A stretch of DNA of 64,000 nucleotides from Ophiosphaerella korrae (Eukaryota; Ascomycota; Dothideomycetes; Pleosporales; Phaeosphaeriaceae), in assembly GCA_028456385.1 (NCBI GenBank), contig JALNQF010000067.1, forward strand, positions 62,001 through 126,000, in the 5' to 3' direction. The position numbers were made by a program, and so were the translations under genes. The notes beneath the pieces were generated by a model, which saw only the letters and a list, made by a program, of their open reading frames with translations, was not told the origin of the DNA and did not search any database. Of this stretch, positions 32,442 through 43,318 are shown piece after piece. Numbering within the stretch: position 1 is the stretch's first letter; every line of letters starts with the position of its first letter.

Positions 32442-33157
32442 AGGCGAATTGCAAATGGAACTGACTGTTGTGATTTGCGTAGTTGAGATTAACGTGTATC
32501 TATGGACACAAATACCTTTTCAACTACCGGTGTTATGACAAGGTGTATTTTGATGCTCCAAAGCGCTGGTCTTAGCGAGAATGTGGGTCCGTTAACTGCA
32601 CAAGCCATACAACCTGGGGTTAGTTCCTATTCAGGAAGCTCTGGCGCAGAAGAATGTGCCAGTAGATGGCTCTAAAACGTCCGGTTACATGTTCTCACCG
32701 CCACACAATTATCGAATATAACCAAATCTGGTTTTGGCGAGCGTACAGCGAGCTCTGGTGTTGGGTACAGGATACAAGGCAGCCGATCGAACGATCAGCC
32801 ATTTTCTCAATCCAGGTTTACGGTATCTACCCAGACACGCGGAAACTTCCATAACCCTTACTTCCGCAAGCTACAGTGGGCTTTCCTGGCTAAATTAACC
32901 TTCGGGTCTCAGGAAAGCTCCAGAAAAGTGTTGCTTTTCCAGTGAATAGCACGCAACTAGCTTATCAAGAGCGAACGGAGCCAGAAGAAGCACCGGTACA
33001 TCAGCCACTAACAAATCATGTGTACGTCGACAACTTTGAGTGCAAGCCAAGGATCTCGCCAAGCAGAACTTTAGGGAATATCCGCCGTTACACGGTGCGG
33101 GGAAATGCTTGGGAGCCAGGGGTGTATGTCCACCGTTAAGACGAAGATTCACATAAC
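32442..33157. other. intergenic, promoter of the Dal5-type transporter
   Basis: About 0.7 kb between two plus-strand genes. Only short frames occur. The leader of the transporter may extend to 33280, depending on which of two in-frame ATGs is used. Confidence 0.45.
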
Positions 33158-35255
33158 ATGAACATCCAGTCGCATATTGATCCATCGAGAAACTGGGAAC
33201 CATTCGACAGAGTTTCTCAAGCATTGCTCCAATTGCAGTCGTCTGTATCGACCTTGGAGAGATACAACCATCCACCCAAGATGGATATGAAACAACAGCC
33301 GGTCGTTCAAGACGATACTTCGACCAAGCATTACGAAGAAAAGGCGAAGCTCGACAATGTCAAGCCTACAGTCTTGGAAAACGCCGACTATACAGGCGCT
33401 GAGGAAAAGACTGATCCTGTGGAAATTGCGCTAGTGAGAAAAATCGACTGGCGACTCATGGTATGGAATGTTCGGGCATTGGCTTTGAACATGGACTGAT
33501 GATTTTGTAGCCAACGCTATGCGTAATGTACTTTCTCAACTACGGTAAGATATAGCGGTGTTGAGATGTGGCGGTGCTCTCTACAGAAATGACACGAGAC
33601 CTTTGAGATCACCATCTAATAATTGGACAGTTGACCGCAATGCAATTGCACAGGCCAAGTTGAATGATTTGGAGAAGGATCTAGGGATGACAGGTCTTCA
33701 ATTCAATACTGCAGTCAGCATGTTCGTTCCCCGCCCCTGTCCCACAACCAGTGTAACTATTGACGGCCTATAGCCTCTTCGTCGGTTACGTACTGATGCA
33801 GGTTCCTTCGAATATGCTTATCACGCGCATCAAACCGGGTATATACATGAGTGCGTGGATGGCTGTGTGGGCGGTGGTGTCCGCTTGTACAGCATTGGTA
33901 CAGAATTTCGGTGGACTCGTCGCATGCCGATTCTTCTTAGGAATTACAGAGGTAAGCTATCATTGAATTCAACCCGATAGACTTGTATTAATATCTTTCT
34001 AGGCGCCAGTATGTTGGTATCATACTATAGATATGATCTGAGGCTAACCCCAGTAGTTTTATCCAGGAGCAACGTATATGCTCTCCATCTTTTATACGCG
34101 TAAAGGTTAGTTTAGACATCCAATAAATCGTCCAGTGCTAACCATGTACTTCAGAGGTTGCATCACGTATAGCCCTGCTGTACTGCGCACAAATTTTGGC
34201 CACAGGCTTCAGTGGTCTGATTGCTGCAGGTGTATTTGCTGGAATGGATGGAGTCCGTGGACTTGCAGGTTGGAGGTGGCTATTTATCCTGTAAGAGTCT
34301 AATTACGGCTACATTTGCATCAAGATTTTGACACAACGTTTTAGCGAAGGCGCTGTAACCGGCCTTGTGGCTCTTTTCGGCTTCTTTCTCCTCCCAAATA
34401 CGCCTTTGACGACCTCTTGGCTAAGCCCAGCAGAACGTGAACTCGCACACGCGCGAATGGAACGCGATCGGGTCGGCGACTCTACTGAGGCTGTGAGCAC
34501 TATGGAGGGTTTGAGACAGGCATGCGGAGACCCGCGAACATGGCTGTTCTGCTTGATGCAGAATTTCCATCTCAGTGCCTGCTCATTCAATTCTTTCTTC
34601 CCCACGTGAGTTCTCTCTCGATTTTGTATTAAACATATTGTGGAAGCGTCAGCTAACATACCATTCAGCGTTGTCAAAACCCTAGGATTCAACAGAACGA
34701 TAACTCTTGTTTTAACCTGTCCGCCGTTCCTACTTGCCGGAGTAGCAGGTATCCTGACTGGATGGAGTTCTGGTCGAATGCACGAACGTACCTGGCACAT
34801 CACCATAGGCCTTTCTGTGGCTGTTGTTGGTTTTGTCATCGCTGCAAGTACTCTGAATACAGCAGGTCGTTATTTGGCCTGTTTCATTTTCCCTATGGGT
34901 GCCTACTCCGTGAATTCCGTTATCATCGGATGGGCTTCTTCAACACTTAGTCAAACAAAGGAAAAGAAAGCGGTATGTATCACACTGTATCATAATCCCA
35001 AAGATTTTGTGGCAATACTGACGTCAGTAGGTTGTCTTGGCAATGACGAATGTTGGAGGGCAAATTGGATATATCTACGGGGCGTATCTATGGCCAGACT
35101 ATGATAAACCACGTTTCGGTATTGGATTTGGAGCTTCGGCCGCTTTTGCCCTATGTTCGATTGGTTGTGCTTGGGTAATTCGTGGAATGCTCATCAAGGA
35201 GAACCGCCGCCTGCGTGCTTCAACGACCGAACACGTTAATCTCTACGGATATTAG
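33158..35255 (+). CDS. MFS anion:cation symporter, Dal5/allantoate-permease type, ten exons, 528 aa
   Basis: Exons 33158-33460, 33511-33544, 33631-33721, 33774-33951, 34003-34008, 34057-34105, 34155-34290, 34345-34605, 34669-34972 and 35031-35255. The coding lengths total 1587 nt. ATG 33281 (MDMKQQ) would give 487 aa and is equally plausible. The family signature appears as KIDWRLMPTLCVMYFLNY then VDRNAIAQAKL in helix 1, LFVGYVLMQVPSNMLITRI, ACRFFLGITEAPFYPGATY, and EGAVTGLVALFGFFLLPNTP. About twelve membrane spans are present. The family imports organic anions such as allantoate, nicotinate, tartrate and sugar acids. The Ala-Pro of TEAPFYPG comes from a 6-nt exon. The gene converges on an oxidoreductase gene. 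The substrate is unknown. Confidence 0.9.
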
Positions 35256-35574
35256 ACTTGGATATTCTAATACGACTGAGTTGCGCCATCAGCTTTGGCT
35301 ATGTGCCAATTACAGGGGCAAACTTGAGGATGCATCAGTCGTAGAATATAAATAGGGTCCTTACATGAGTACAGTCATGCACTCCTCAACATAGTTATCG
35401 TCACCAAACCAGTGGGAGTAGATTGATATACTTGTGTGATACTACAAACGATATAGCCTACGATTATATTTACACTGTTTAGCATGACAATTATGAACCG
35501 TTTTAGATTTTACAAGACGTGTTTAGGCTTAGAAGATGTTCTCCTTTAGGCTCACTTTCTCTTCTATCCATCTG
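35256..35574. other. 3' intergenic between convergent genes
   Basis: 319 bp between the stop of the Dal5-type transporter and the stop of the minus-strand oxidoreductase. A+T-rich with no frames of note; it should contain both polyadenylation regions. Confidence 0.5.
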
Positions 35575-36876
35575 CTAAACTACAAAAACATCGCTAACCT
35601 TCACTGCCTGCCCCGTGGCTATCGATTTATTTGCGCATATACCCGTCAATATAGACAAGGCGCCATCAATATGGCTAGCTGCTCGCATATCCTGGTCGAT
35701 ATCCGCTCCTCCTTCGCCGAATAAATCTGCTAGGAGCACTTCATCACCTCCCCCATGTGCACCGACACTCTCAGGAATTTCAACCTCCACCGGCTTCTCA
35801 AATAATTTTCGCAGTGTAATGGTTCGGCTTTCGAGTGAACCTTCTAGTGACTGGTCACCCCCGCTATTCACGTAGCTGTTCTCTACCACCTCGACTTCTA
35901 GGCGCCCACCAGTACCGTTAAATGATATACGAAAGCCTTCCCATGGTGCGTATGCGGTAAGACTGTATGTGAGAACTGCTCCATTTTCATACCGTACGAG
36001 TAGGTTCATCGTGTCTTCAATGCTGATGCCGTCACCAAAGACTGATTGATCACGGTAGTACGCATCCTCGTGCTCGGCTTTGAGGTACATTTCTCTCAGA
36101 TTTTCGTTATTTTCCAGATGTAATGCGAACGGATCTTTCTTCGCGGCATCGCTGCCGTGGGCACGAGAATAGAACTCTGTTACACCGCGCTTCTCGGCAT
36201 TTTCACGTCCGTAAAATTTCAGGTCGCCTTGAGCGTAAACCGTCGATGGGCGTGAGTTCAGCCAAAAATTAACGAGATCGAAATGATGTGTTGACTTGTG
36301 GACTAACAGTCCACCACTGTTCCTTTTGTCACGATGCCAGCGCCTCAGGTAGTCGGCGCCGTGTGAGGTGTTGAGCATCCATTCGAAGTGGATACTGGTG
36401 ACTTCTCCAATAGCACCAGACCTTAGGAGCTCCCAAACTTTAGTATTGTGCGGTGCATAACGGTAATTGAATGTTACTCTAACTTTACGTCCTGTTCGTT
36501 CCACTGCATCGAATATCTCCTTGCACCGTGGTATATCAATAGTCATTGGCTTCTCAGTGATTACATTGCATCCTAAATCTAGCGAGCGAACAATATAAGT
36601 ATTGTGTGTTCGGTCGATGGTAGTGATAATGACTTCGTCTGGTTTTGTTTCCCATATCATTCGATCGAAGTCTTGAGCTTTGTATGTGGGTACCGAAGCA
36701 TGACCGAGTGATTGCAGCTGAGAATTTGCGAAATTGAGGCGTGTCTGATTCGTGTCGCATAGAGCTACAATGACCGAAGTAGCTTTATAGGTTTTTGCAA
36801 TCGCTGAGTAATAGAACGATGATCGACCGCCAGTGCCAATGATGGCATATTTTTTCTGTTTCGGCGTCTCTGCCAT
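35575..36876 (-). CDS. Gfo/Idh/MocA-family NAD(P)-dependent oxidoreductase, 433 aa
   Basis: Single exon. The N-terminal Rossmann fold is shown by KKYAIIGTGGRSSFYYSAI (residues 8-26) and the acidic end of the second strand in VIVALCDTNQTR. The conserved EKPM follows at about residue 110, where the Lys-Pro contacts the cofactor and the substrate. A C-terminal alpha/beta domain carries SGGLLVHKSTHHFDLVNFWL, with the His-x-x-x-Asp arrangement of the active site. The family oxidises or epimerises sugars, inositols and sugar acids, and the fungal members are mostly cytosolic. The gene stands head-to-head with a Dal5-type transporter and tail-to-tail with another. That layout suggests both carriers could supply or export its substrate. 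The actual sugar is not identifiable from sequence alone. Confidence 0.92.
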   Translation of the reverse strand: MAETPKQKKYAIIGTGGRSSFYYSAIAKTYKATSVIVALCDTNQTRLNFANSQLQSLGHASVPTYKAQDFDRMIWETKPDEVIITTIDRTHNTYIVRSLDLGCNVITEKPMTIDIPRCKEIFDAVERTGRKVRVTFNYRYAPHNTKVWELLRSGAIGEVTSIHFEWMLNTSHGADYLRRWHRDKRNSGGLLVHKSTHHFDLVNFWLNSRPSTVYAQGDLKFYGRENAEKRGVTEFYSRAHGSDAAKKDPFALHLENNENLREMYLKAEHEDAYYRDQSVFGDGISIEDTMNLLVRYENGAVLTYSLTAYAPWEGFRISFNGTGGRLEVEVVENSYVNSGGDQSLEGSLESRTITLRKLFEKPVEVEIPESVGAHGGGDEVLLADLFGEGGADIDQDMRAASHIDGALSILTGICANKSIATGQAVKVSDVFVV

Positions 36877-37360
36877 GGTATCGATGATCCTTCAATGTCC
36901 CAAATCCCCGGAATTTCGAATCAAGATGCCGATGTGACGGAATTGTGTAAGAAAGAGTTGTCTACCGTCGGCGTAACTGACATCACGCCTTCTCGGGTCG
37001 CAATGCACCGACACTGACGCTTCGGTACTACTCCGTCGATCCTTTCGTTTCCTCCCCCACCCCCATGGGGATGCCGAACATTACCCACAACTAGGTATAA
37101 GGCGCTTGGAAGTGTAATGCGGGGATGAACCTGTCAACATAAGCTAATGTGACAATGGTGAAGGAGGTGCAGGGCGGGCTGGCAGTCATACGTGGATTTT
37201 CTCTTGATTGCTTTGCCGACCGTATGTAGCAAATCTTTGTGATAAGCTACTGGGGTGATGAATTAGGACAATCGGTAGAAGGCTTCCGAGCTTAAAGATA
37301 CTTTGATAAAGACAGCAAGCCTCCAGACTGATGCTGGACTGGCTCTCACACCCTGCGGCC
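36877..37360. promoter_or_regulatory. bidirectional promoter of oxidoreductase and Dal5-type transporter
   Basis: 484 bp separate the divergent start codons, or 454 bp if the transporter begins at 37331. Both core promoters must fit here. A C-rich run (cctcccccacccccatgggg) lies near 37055-37072. One GCGGGG and one GTGGGG (on the minus strand) match the loose CreA carbon-catabolite consensus SYGGRG, but such matches are frequent by chance. Confidence 0.5.
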
Positions 37361-39016
37361 ATGGCGACATCCACCGAGATAAAAGACGACATCACGCATG
37401 TTGAGCAAGCACCACGGACAATCGTTCCTCATAACGCTGATACTGCAGCCAAGTTTTTGGCTACAGCTCATATCGAAAATGCGTCCTTCACCTATGAAGA
37501 GGAGCGCGCTGTCTTGAAGCGCATCGATCTTCGTGTCCTCCCCCTACTTCTGGGCGCATACTTTTTCCAACAACTCGACAAGTCTACCCTGGGATATGTC
37601 TCTATTTTTGACATACAAAAAGGAGCAGGTCTTGTTGGGAAGCAGTATTCATGGCTGGGTTCTATCTTGTACCTTGCTCAGCTGGTTATGCAACCGCTCG
37701 CTGCGTTTTTGCTCGTTAAACTACCTGTTGGGAAAGTTATTGCAGGCGCAATACTTCTATGGGGAAGCAGTCTCGCTATTATGTCTGCATGCACCAACTT
37801 TCGCTCTCTCCTGGCTCTCCGATTCATGCTTGGAAGTTTCGAAGCCATGATCGCACCAGCATGCGTCGCCACAACCACAATGTGGTGGAGGAGAAGCGAG
37901 CAAACTCTTCGCACGGCATACTGGAACGCGATGAATGGGGTTACATTTATCGTTGGGGCGCTCTTCACCTACGGTCTTGGTCATATTGAAAGCAAAACCA
38001 TGTATAAGTATCAGATCATCTTCTTGTTCTGCGGCCTCTTGACTGTAGCATATGCCTTCGTTGTACTGGTCTTTATGCCAGACTCACCCATGTCAGCCAA
38101 GTACATGACAGAGCGTGAGAGGTTCATTGCAACAGAGCGCCTCCGGGCGAATCAAATGGGTATCCAATCCGGGGTTTGGAGGTGGGAGCAGGTATGGGAG
38201 ACATTTTTAGATCTCAAGACTTGGTGTTGGTTCGTTCTCATTGTTGCAATCTCGTAGGTGCTCCTGACTTTTTGGCGAATGATCTTGCTGACAATAACAT
38301 ACAGAATTGCGAGTGGTGGCATTTCCAGTTTCGGCAACCTGATTATCAGAGATTTTGGCTACACAAATTTCGAAGCTCTTCTTTTCAACATCCCCTTCGG
38401 AGCTCTGCAGATCATTGCGATCATTGGATCCAGTTGGGGCGCCACTCGATTCAAGCGAAAAGGCGTAGCCATTTCTTGCGTTGCTGTTTTACCGATGATT
38501 GGCACTATCATAATGTTGACCGTACCGCGGAAGCAAAAAGGTGTTTTGTTGTTCGGGTTCTACTTAGTGTCCTGTATCGCCGCCATTACTCCGCTGATCT
38601 ACGCATGGCATGTCCAGAATGTCGCGGGTGATACGAAAAAGAAATGTACATCTGCTATAGTGTTTGTCGGGATGTGCACTGGCAACGTCATCGGCCCCTT
38701 ACTATACTCCATCGATGACGCACCGTTATATCGCCCTGGTTTGATCTCTAGTCTTGCTATGTTTATACTCGTCAGTGTCATCTCGTTGCTGATCCCACTC
38801 TACCTTGCGTTGTTGAACAAACGCCACGCAAAACGAAGGGAAGAGCTAGGCAAGTCAGCAGTTATAATCGACGAGAGTATGTTGCAAAAGGGAGAGATGA
38901 CGCAGGGAAAGACTATGGAGTTAGAAGGGGGTGGAGAGACACAGAGACAAGGCCAGGACCATGGATTCTCCGATATGACTGATATGGAGAATGAGGACTT
39001 TATTTATGTTTACTAG
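37361..39016 (+). CDS. MFS anion:cation symporter, Dal5/allantoate-permease type, 534 aa
   Basis: Two exons, 37361-38253 and 38305-39016. The 51-bp intron interrupts helix 7 and is needed to remove a TAG two bases past the donor. ATG 37361 sits in a good context (gcggccatggcg); an in-frame ATG at 37331 adds ten residues. Signature features are LKRIDLRVLPLLLGAYFFQQ and LDKSTLGYVSIFDI in helix 1, WLGSILYLAQLVMQPLAAFL, LRFMLGSFEAMIAPACV followed by MWWRRSEQTLR, and FMPDSPMSAKYMTERER before the central loop. The C-terminal tail of about 60 residues is charged and cytosolic. This is a different branch from the ten-exon transporter 2 kb to the left. It probably imports a carboxylate or a nitrogenous compound. 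Divergent pairing with the oxidoreductase suggests a joint pathway. Confidence 0.92.
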
Positions 39017-39327
39017 AGGCGAACTTGGAATGTGGAAGGCGAATGAGTCAAGATTCGTTGACTCTGGTAGTTCACCTGAAGCGATGACAATCGCTATTTC
39101 CTCTGTTGACCACGATCCATAATTACAGTAGATCACGGGCATGAGGACGAGGGGGGCGTATATGCCATTTTCGCTAGAAATAAATGAATACCATAAACCA
39201 CTTCTAGTGAAGTTTTAGCTATGGCTAAATACATCAACAACCCAGGAATGATCTATTGGTTCAAGATCGCCCGCAATGCACTTCAGTGCAAAGTCATTTT
39301 GGGGCTCACCATGATGAACTAAGCAAT
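39017..39327. other. 3' intergenic between convergent genes
   Basis: 311 bp between the transporter stop and the stop of the minus-strand threonyl-tRNA synthetase gene. No frames of note and no repeat seen. Confidence 0.5.
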
Positions 39328-40953
39328 CTACTGAAATGAGTTCGATAAACTCTCGAAATACTTCCGGGCAGTGTTTGTTTGAATATTCGCCCCTTTTGTC
39401 TTTTCCTTTTCACTGAGCTGCCGTCCAAGTGCAGTCTCTAGTAATCCTATTGTGGCCTCGTTATTAGGTTGATTCGCAATATTCAGGTTCATTTCACCAC
39501 TGTCAGCCTCTCTGCCACCGATGACTATTATATGATTGTACTTCTTTACGTGTGCTTCCGCAATCTTCTTGCCTAGCGAACGATCACTTATGTCAACATC
39601 GATAGGTAGCTGCACCGTTGATAGGGGCAACGGCTTTGGCGATGCAACAGGTGTAGTTGACGGTACATCGTTTGCTGTCACGCCAGAAAGAACAGACTGC
39701 ACATGCGAAACATGAGCAAGAACTTTGGGGTCCGAGTTCAACGAGAGAACGATCGCTGGACGTGGCGACAGCCAGAAAGGGTACTTTCCAGCATAGTGCT
39801 CGATGAGTAATGCCATGAAACGCTCTATTGAGCCATAGATGGCACGATGAATAATAACTGGGCGACGGTGAGCTGTATCAAGACCGGCACCCATCGACGT
39901 TTGCAGGCCTGATTCTAGATCGTCTGGGGAGGCTTGATATTGAAGATCGAAACGTTGGGGAAGCTGAAAGTCAAGTTGAATGGTCGCAGTTTGATGCTCC
40001 TTTCCGTTTGAGTCTTTCAAGACGATATCAATTTTAGGGCCGTAGAAAGCGCCATCCCCTTCGTTAGTGGCCCATTCGCTACCAATGTTATCCAGGGCTG
40101 TAGAAAGCTGCTGCTCGGCGCGGTCCCATTCTTCAATAGTACCAATGAAGCTGTCCTTGGGCCGGGTAGACAAGAGCAGCTTATAGGGTCCTAGACCAAA
40201 CACATTATACACCATTCCCACGAATTTGAGTGTCTGCTCAATCTCAGAAAGGATCTGATCCGGCCGACAGAAAATATGGGCATCGTCTTGGTGAAATCGA
40301 CGCACTCGGGTTAGCCCAGTCAACGACCCCGACACTTCGTTCCGATGCAGAGCACTAAAGTCGGCGTAGCGTATTGGGAGATCTCGATAACTCTTGATCT
40401 CATCTCTGAACAAGAGACAGTGGCCTGGGCAGTTCATAGGCTTCAAACCAAACTCTTCATCCTCGCCAGCTTGCACATTATCTGACTGTCCTGTTGCGCC
40501 CCTGCCATTGACACTAAACATATCTTCGGCATAGTTTTCCCAATGCCCAGATGTCTCCCATAACGACTTTTTATATATGATGGGCGTAATGACTTCTTGA
40601 AAGCCAAACTGAGGGTATTGTGCTCGCAAGAAAGACTGTAGTTTCTGGAAGACATATGCGCCATTGGGTAGGATGAGCGGCGAGCCCGGGCTATATGGGG
40701 ATGTTATGAAGAGATTATGAGCCTGGGCGAGGATCCGGTGATCAGTAGCAGGTGTGGGCGGGTCCGTGGATGCGGGTGTAGCATGGATGGTCACAGTGTG
40801 CTGTAATTGCTGTGGCGCAGAGCACGAACAAGCCCGAGCGATGATACGTGCATGGCGATGCGCGATGCTAGGCCTCAACCAAAAGTGCTTGGTGGCATTT
40901 AAAGCGTGAGGGAGCGGGCGCAATGGTGGCATCGGGACTTTTGTGAACTTCAT
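39328..40953 (-). CDS. mst1: mitochondrial threonyl-tRNA synthetase, 541 aa
   Basis: Single exon. The first 45 residues are rich in Arg, His and Ala with no acidic residue (IAHRHARIIARACS), as expected of a mitochondrial import signal. The class II catalytic core follows: FGFQEVITPIIYKKSLWETS (motif 1), the zinc Cys in LKPMNCPGHC, FSALHRNEVSGSLTGLTRVR and RFHQDDAHIFC (motif 2 with the second and third zinc ligands), and IIHRAIYGSIERFMALLIEH (motif 3). A C-terminal anticodon-binding domain contains VKKYNHIIVIGGREADSG. The N-terminal TGS and editing domains of cytosolic ThrRS are missing, exactly as in yeast Mst1. It charges mitochondrial tRNA-Thr for organellar translation. Confidence 0.95.
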   Translation of the reverse strand: MKFTKVPMPPLRPLPHALNATKHFWLRPSIAHRHARIIARACSCSAPQQLQHTVTIHATPASTDPPTPATDHRILAQAHNLFITSPYSPGSPLILPNGAYVFQKLQSFLRAQYPQFGFQEVITPIIYKKSLWETSGHWENYAEDMFSVNGRGATGQSDNVQAGEDEEFGLKPMNCPGHCLLFRDEIKSYRDLPIRYADFSALHRNEVSGSLTGLTRVRRFHQDDAHIFCRPDQILSEIEQTLKFVGMVYNVFGLGPYKLLLSTRPKDSFIGTIEEWDRAEQQLSTALDNIGSEWATNEGDGAFYGPKIDIVLKDSNGKEHQTATIQLDFQLPQRFDLQYQASPDDLESGLQTSMGAGLDTAHRRPVIIHRAIYGSIERFMALLIEHYAGKYPFWLSPRPAIVLSLNSDPKVLAHVSHVQSVLSGVTANDVPSTTPVASPKPLPLSTVQLPIDVDISDRSLGKKIAEAHVKKYNHIIVIGGREADSGEMNLNIANQPNNEATIGLLETALGRQLSEKEKTKGANIQTNTARKYFESLSNSFQ

Positions 40954-41304
40954 TGACGCATCAGCCCTGAGGCTGCCTCTCTAGACTAGCGCGGCTTGGC
41001 AGAAACAGCCGTCAAACATGACGCAGCTGTGCGTAACTGTGCCCATACCTAAATGAAGGTCTTCTATATGCTACGAGAGACAAACAAGTAGCCATAGACT
41101 TGCTACACGTGCTCGTACCTTGATTCGCTGGCGCAACACGTCACTCTTCCACAGCTTGGCAACCATTATTCACCCGCCCTCACAACTACAAGCCAGGCTC
41201 CTATTTCTTGTGCTTTTAAATGCTTGGTTTGGTCTCTTTCTACAACATCCAAACACCGACTACAACCCTGAACTCATACGATCTCAAAGTTCTTGAAGTC
41301 TACT
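40954..41304. promoter_or_regulatory. divergent promoter, ThrRS and membrane protein genes
   Basis: About 350 bp between divergent start codons. The right part has CT-rich sequence (ggtctctttctacaacatcc) shortly before the ATG at 41305. No repeat or conserved box that I can name. Confidence 0.45.
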
Positions 41305-43140
41305 ATGAGTGCACAGTCACGACCACGCCAAATGCAAGGTAGCATAGGGAGTAGCTGGGGTGACGCAGGTTATTCTTCCGATGAAAACACATCAATACAT
41401 ACAGCAAGTGGGCCGGAGAGCGACTTTGATAACGGCTTAAGCAGTGACGACGATAATGACATTCCCTACGATAGCTCGGATAAAGATCCCGTTGAGGTGC
41501 ATGTTGACAAAGCTACTCCTGTCATTTCCAGAAGTGCTCGCCTCCATTCATCAACGCAAACACACATAACACCATCCAAAACTCCAGATGGGGCTACTAC
41601 GAGACATTCTCAGACGGCTTCGTCAGCTCGCACGCGCCAGTCGACAACACTACCTCGTTCGAAACCTCGTTTCACAGAACCAAGCTTCATTATGCCTCAA
41701 GCTTCTGTCAATAGCTCCCCAAGCGGCCCAGCGAGTGAATCCGTGGATAAAACTCCAGTACGAAATTCGCAGGTTCGGAGTCGGAAGCAACGTCAAGCCT
41801 CGTTGCACAACACTCCAAAACCTGCCCCTCAAAACCCAAGCCGGCGCTCTTCTAAGTACATTCAAACTTCCGAGAAAAAGGAAGCCCCTGGACCGTGGCG
41901 TTATGTCAATCTTGTCTATCAGCATGTGCTTCTGCCCCTTTTGGGCTACTTCTGGGACCTCTTCAGCTACGCGAATCGGCATTTTCTCAAGCCAATCCTC
42001 GGTGTCGTCTTGGGTATTGCCATTATCCTACTTGGCATCCAACTAGTATCTGACCTGGTATATTCAAGAGTCTCTATGGCCTTAGAACCTGTCTGCCTAC
42101 TGCCTTTCTCCTCCCATATATTCTCTATGTGCGACAGGCGGCCACAAAGCAGCCACACTGATTTTGAAGAACTCATTAGTGTCCAAGAACAATTCGAAGA
42201 TATCTTGGATGCCTCAAAGGATGCGTATACTCTTCCAGCGACCATCAAAGACTCTGAGTTGGCGATTCGCGATCTGCGTACCTTGGTTAAACACTCTCGT
42301 CTTCCATCACGCAGTCAGCTTGATCTCGAGTTCCACAATTTTGTTCTTACTGCGGGCGAGGCGTCTGTTGACCTTTCACGTTACAACTCTCGGATAGGAG
42401 CAACAATGGACCGTATCATCGCAACAAATACCTGGACTATGGCCGTCTTACAGGGCCTTGAGGAGCAAGAGGCTTCTATTGGTGTCGTTGGCCGCATCCT
42501 CGATGCGGTGATTGCAAATTTTGTTTCTCCATCGCCTACACTCCAACAACGCATCTTCGATCAATATTTAGTGCACGTTGGTCAGAACAAGGTCGAAATC
42601 ATACGCTTGATTGAGACTGCTCAAGCGTTGTTACAAGTGCTCCAAAATCTGGACGAGCGACTGGACACCATCTACTCCATCTCCACGAACGATGACCAAA
42701 CGATAACCAAGAACCAAGACGAACTACTCTCTACTCTATGGACGAAACTTGGCGGAAACTCAGCATCTGTCAAATCTAACGCTAAACAGCTCAATCTTCT
42801 GAAGAATATTGCTGGATACAGGAGAAAAGCACTCAAACATGTCAGCGAAACTCTACTCAAGTTGCAGGAAATTCAAGCCGAGCTTGAAAATTTGCGTGAG
42901 GGTGTTGCGGCCCCTGAGGTGTTGGGTTGGCGTAGTGGAGTTCCTATTTCGTACCATGTGGGTCTTATCGAGAAGGGTGTTGAGCGCCTGCGACTGGCAA
43001 GAGGAGAGTCGATGCGTGTCGAGAGCGAGACGTATAGGAACAGAATTAAGAATAGCGAAGCACCCGATGGTATGCGAGAACTTCCAGCGGGGAAGGACAC
43101 GCCGGTCGTCACTGTGAAGGCAAAGCGGGACAAGGCCTAA
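41305..43140 (+). CDS. conserved single-pass coiled-coil membrane protein of unknown function, 611 aa
   Basis: Single exon. ATG 41305 (MSAQSRPRQMQ) is the first true start. The N-terminal 200 residues are acidic then Ser/Arg-rich and probably disordered. An aromatic segment, WRYVNLVYQHVLLPLLGYFW, precedes a strong membrane span at about residues 228-248 (KPILGVVLGIAIILLGIQL). The remaining 360 residues are soluble and helical, with long heptad-like stretches (EIIRLIETAQALLQVLQNLD and LKHVSETLLKLQEIQAELEN) suggesting coiled coils. I recall comparable proteins in many ascomycetes without an assigned role. A nuclear envelope or ER location is possible, but nothing in the sequence proves it. Confidence 0.82.
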   Translation: MSAQSRPRQMQGSIGSSWGDAGYSSDENTSIHTASGPESDFDNGLSSDDDNDIPYDSSDKDPVEVHVDKATPVISRSARLHSSTQTHITPSKTPDGATTRHSQTASSARTRQSTTLPRSKPRFTEPSFIMPQASVNSSPSGPASESVDKTPVRNSQVRSRKQRQASLHNTPKPAPQNPSRRSSKYIQTSEKKEAPGPWRYVNLVYQHVLLPLLGYFWDLFSYANRHFLKPILGVVLGIAIILLGIQLVSDLVYSRVSMALEPVCLLPFSSHIFSMCDRRPQSSHTDFEELISVQEQFEDILDASKDAYTLPATIKDSELAIRDLRTLVKHSRLPSRSQLDLEFHNFVLTAGEASVDLSRYNSRIGATMDRIIATNTWTMAVLQGLEEQEASIGVVGRILDAVIANFVSPSPTLQQRIFDQYLVHVGQNKVEIIRLIETAQALLQVLQNLDERLDTIYSISTNDDQTITKNQDELLSTLWTKLGGNSASVKSNAKQLNLLKNIAGYRRKALKHVSETLLKLQEIQAELENLREGVAAPEVLGWRSGVPISYHVGLIEKGVERLRLARGESMRVESETYRNRIKNSEAPDGMRELPAGKDTPVVTVKAKRDKA

Positions 43141-43318
43141 CCCGTCAGCTTGGATAGGAATGTTTCTATATTTATGCGTCCTATTGGAATATGTCAATTA
43201 CTGGGTCCAGGAGTTTCATCTTTTTCATTGTTCATTAGTATATCATTATATACCCCTATTGTTCCTAGTCCGTAACGCTACCATGAATACGAGTCGGTCA
43301 AATGAACCCCATGCGCAA

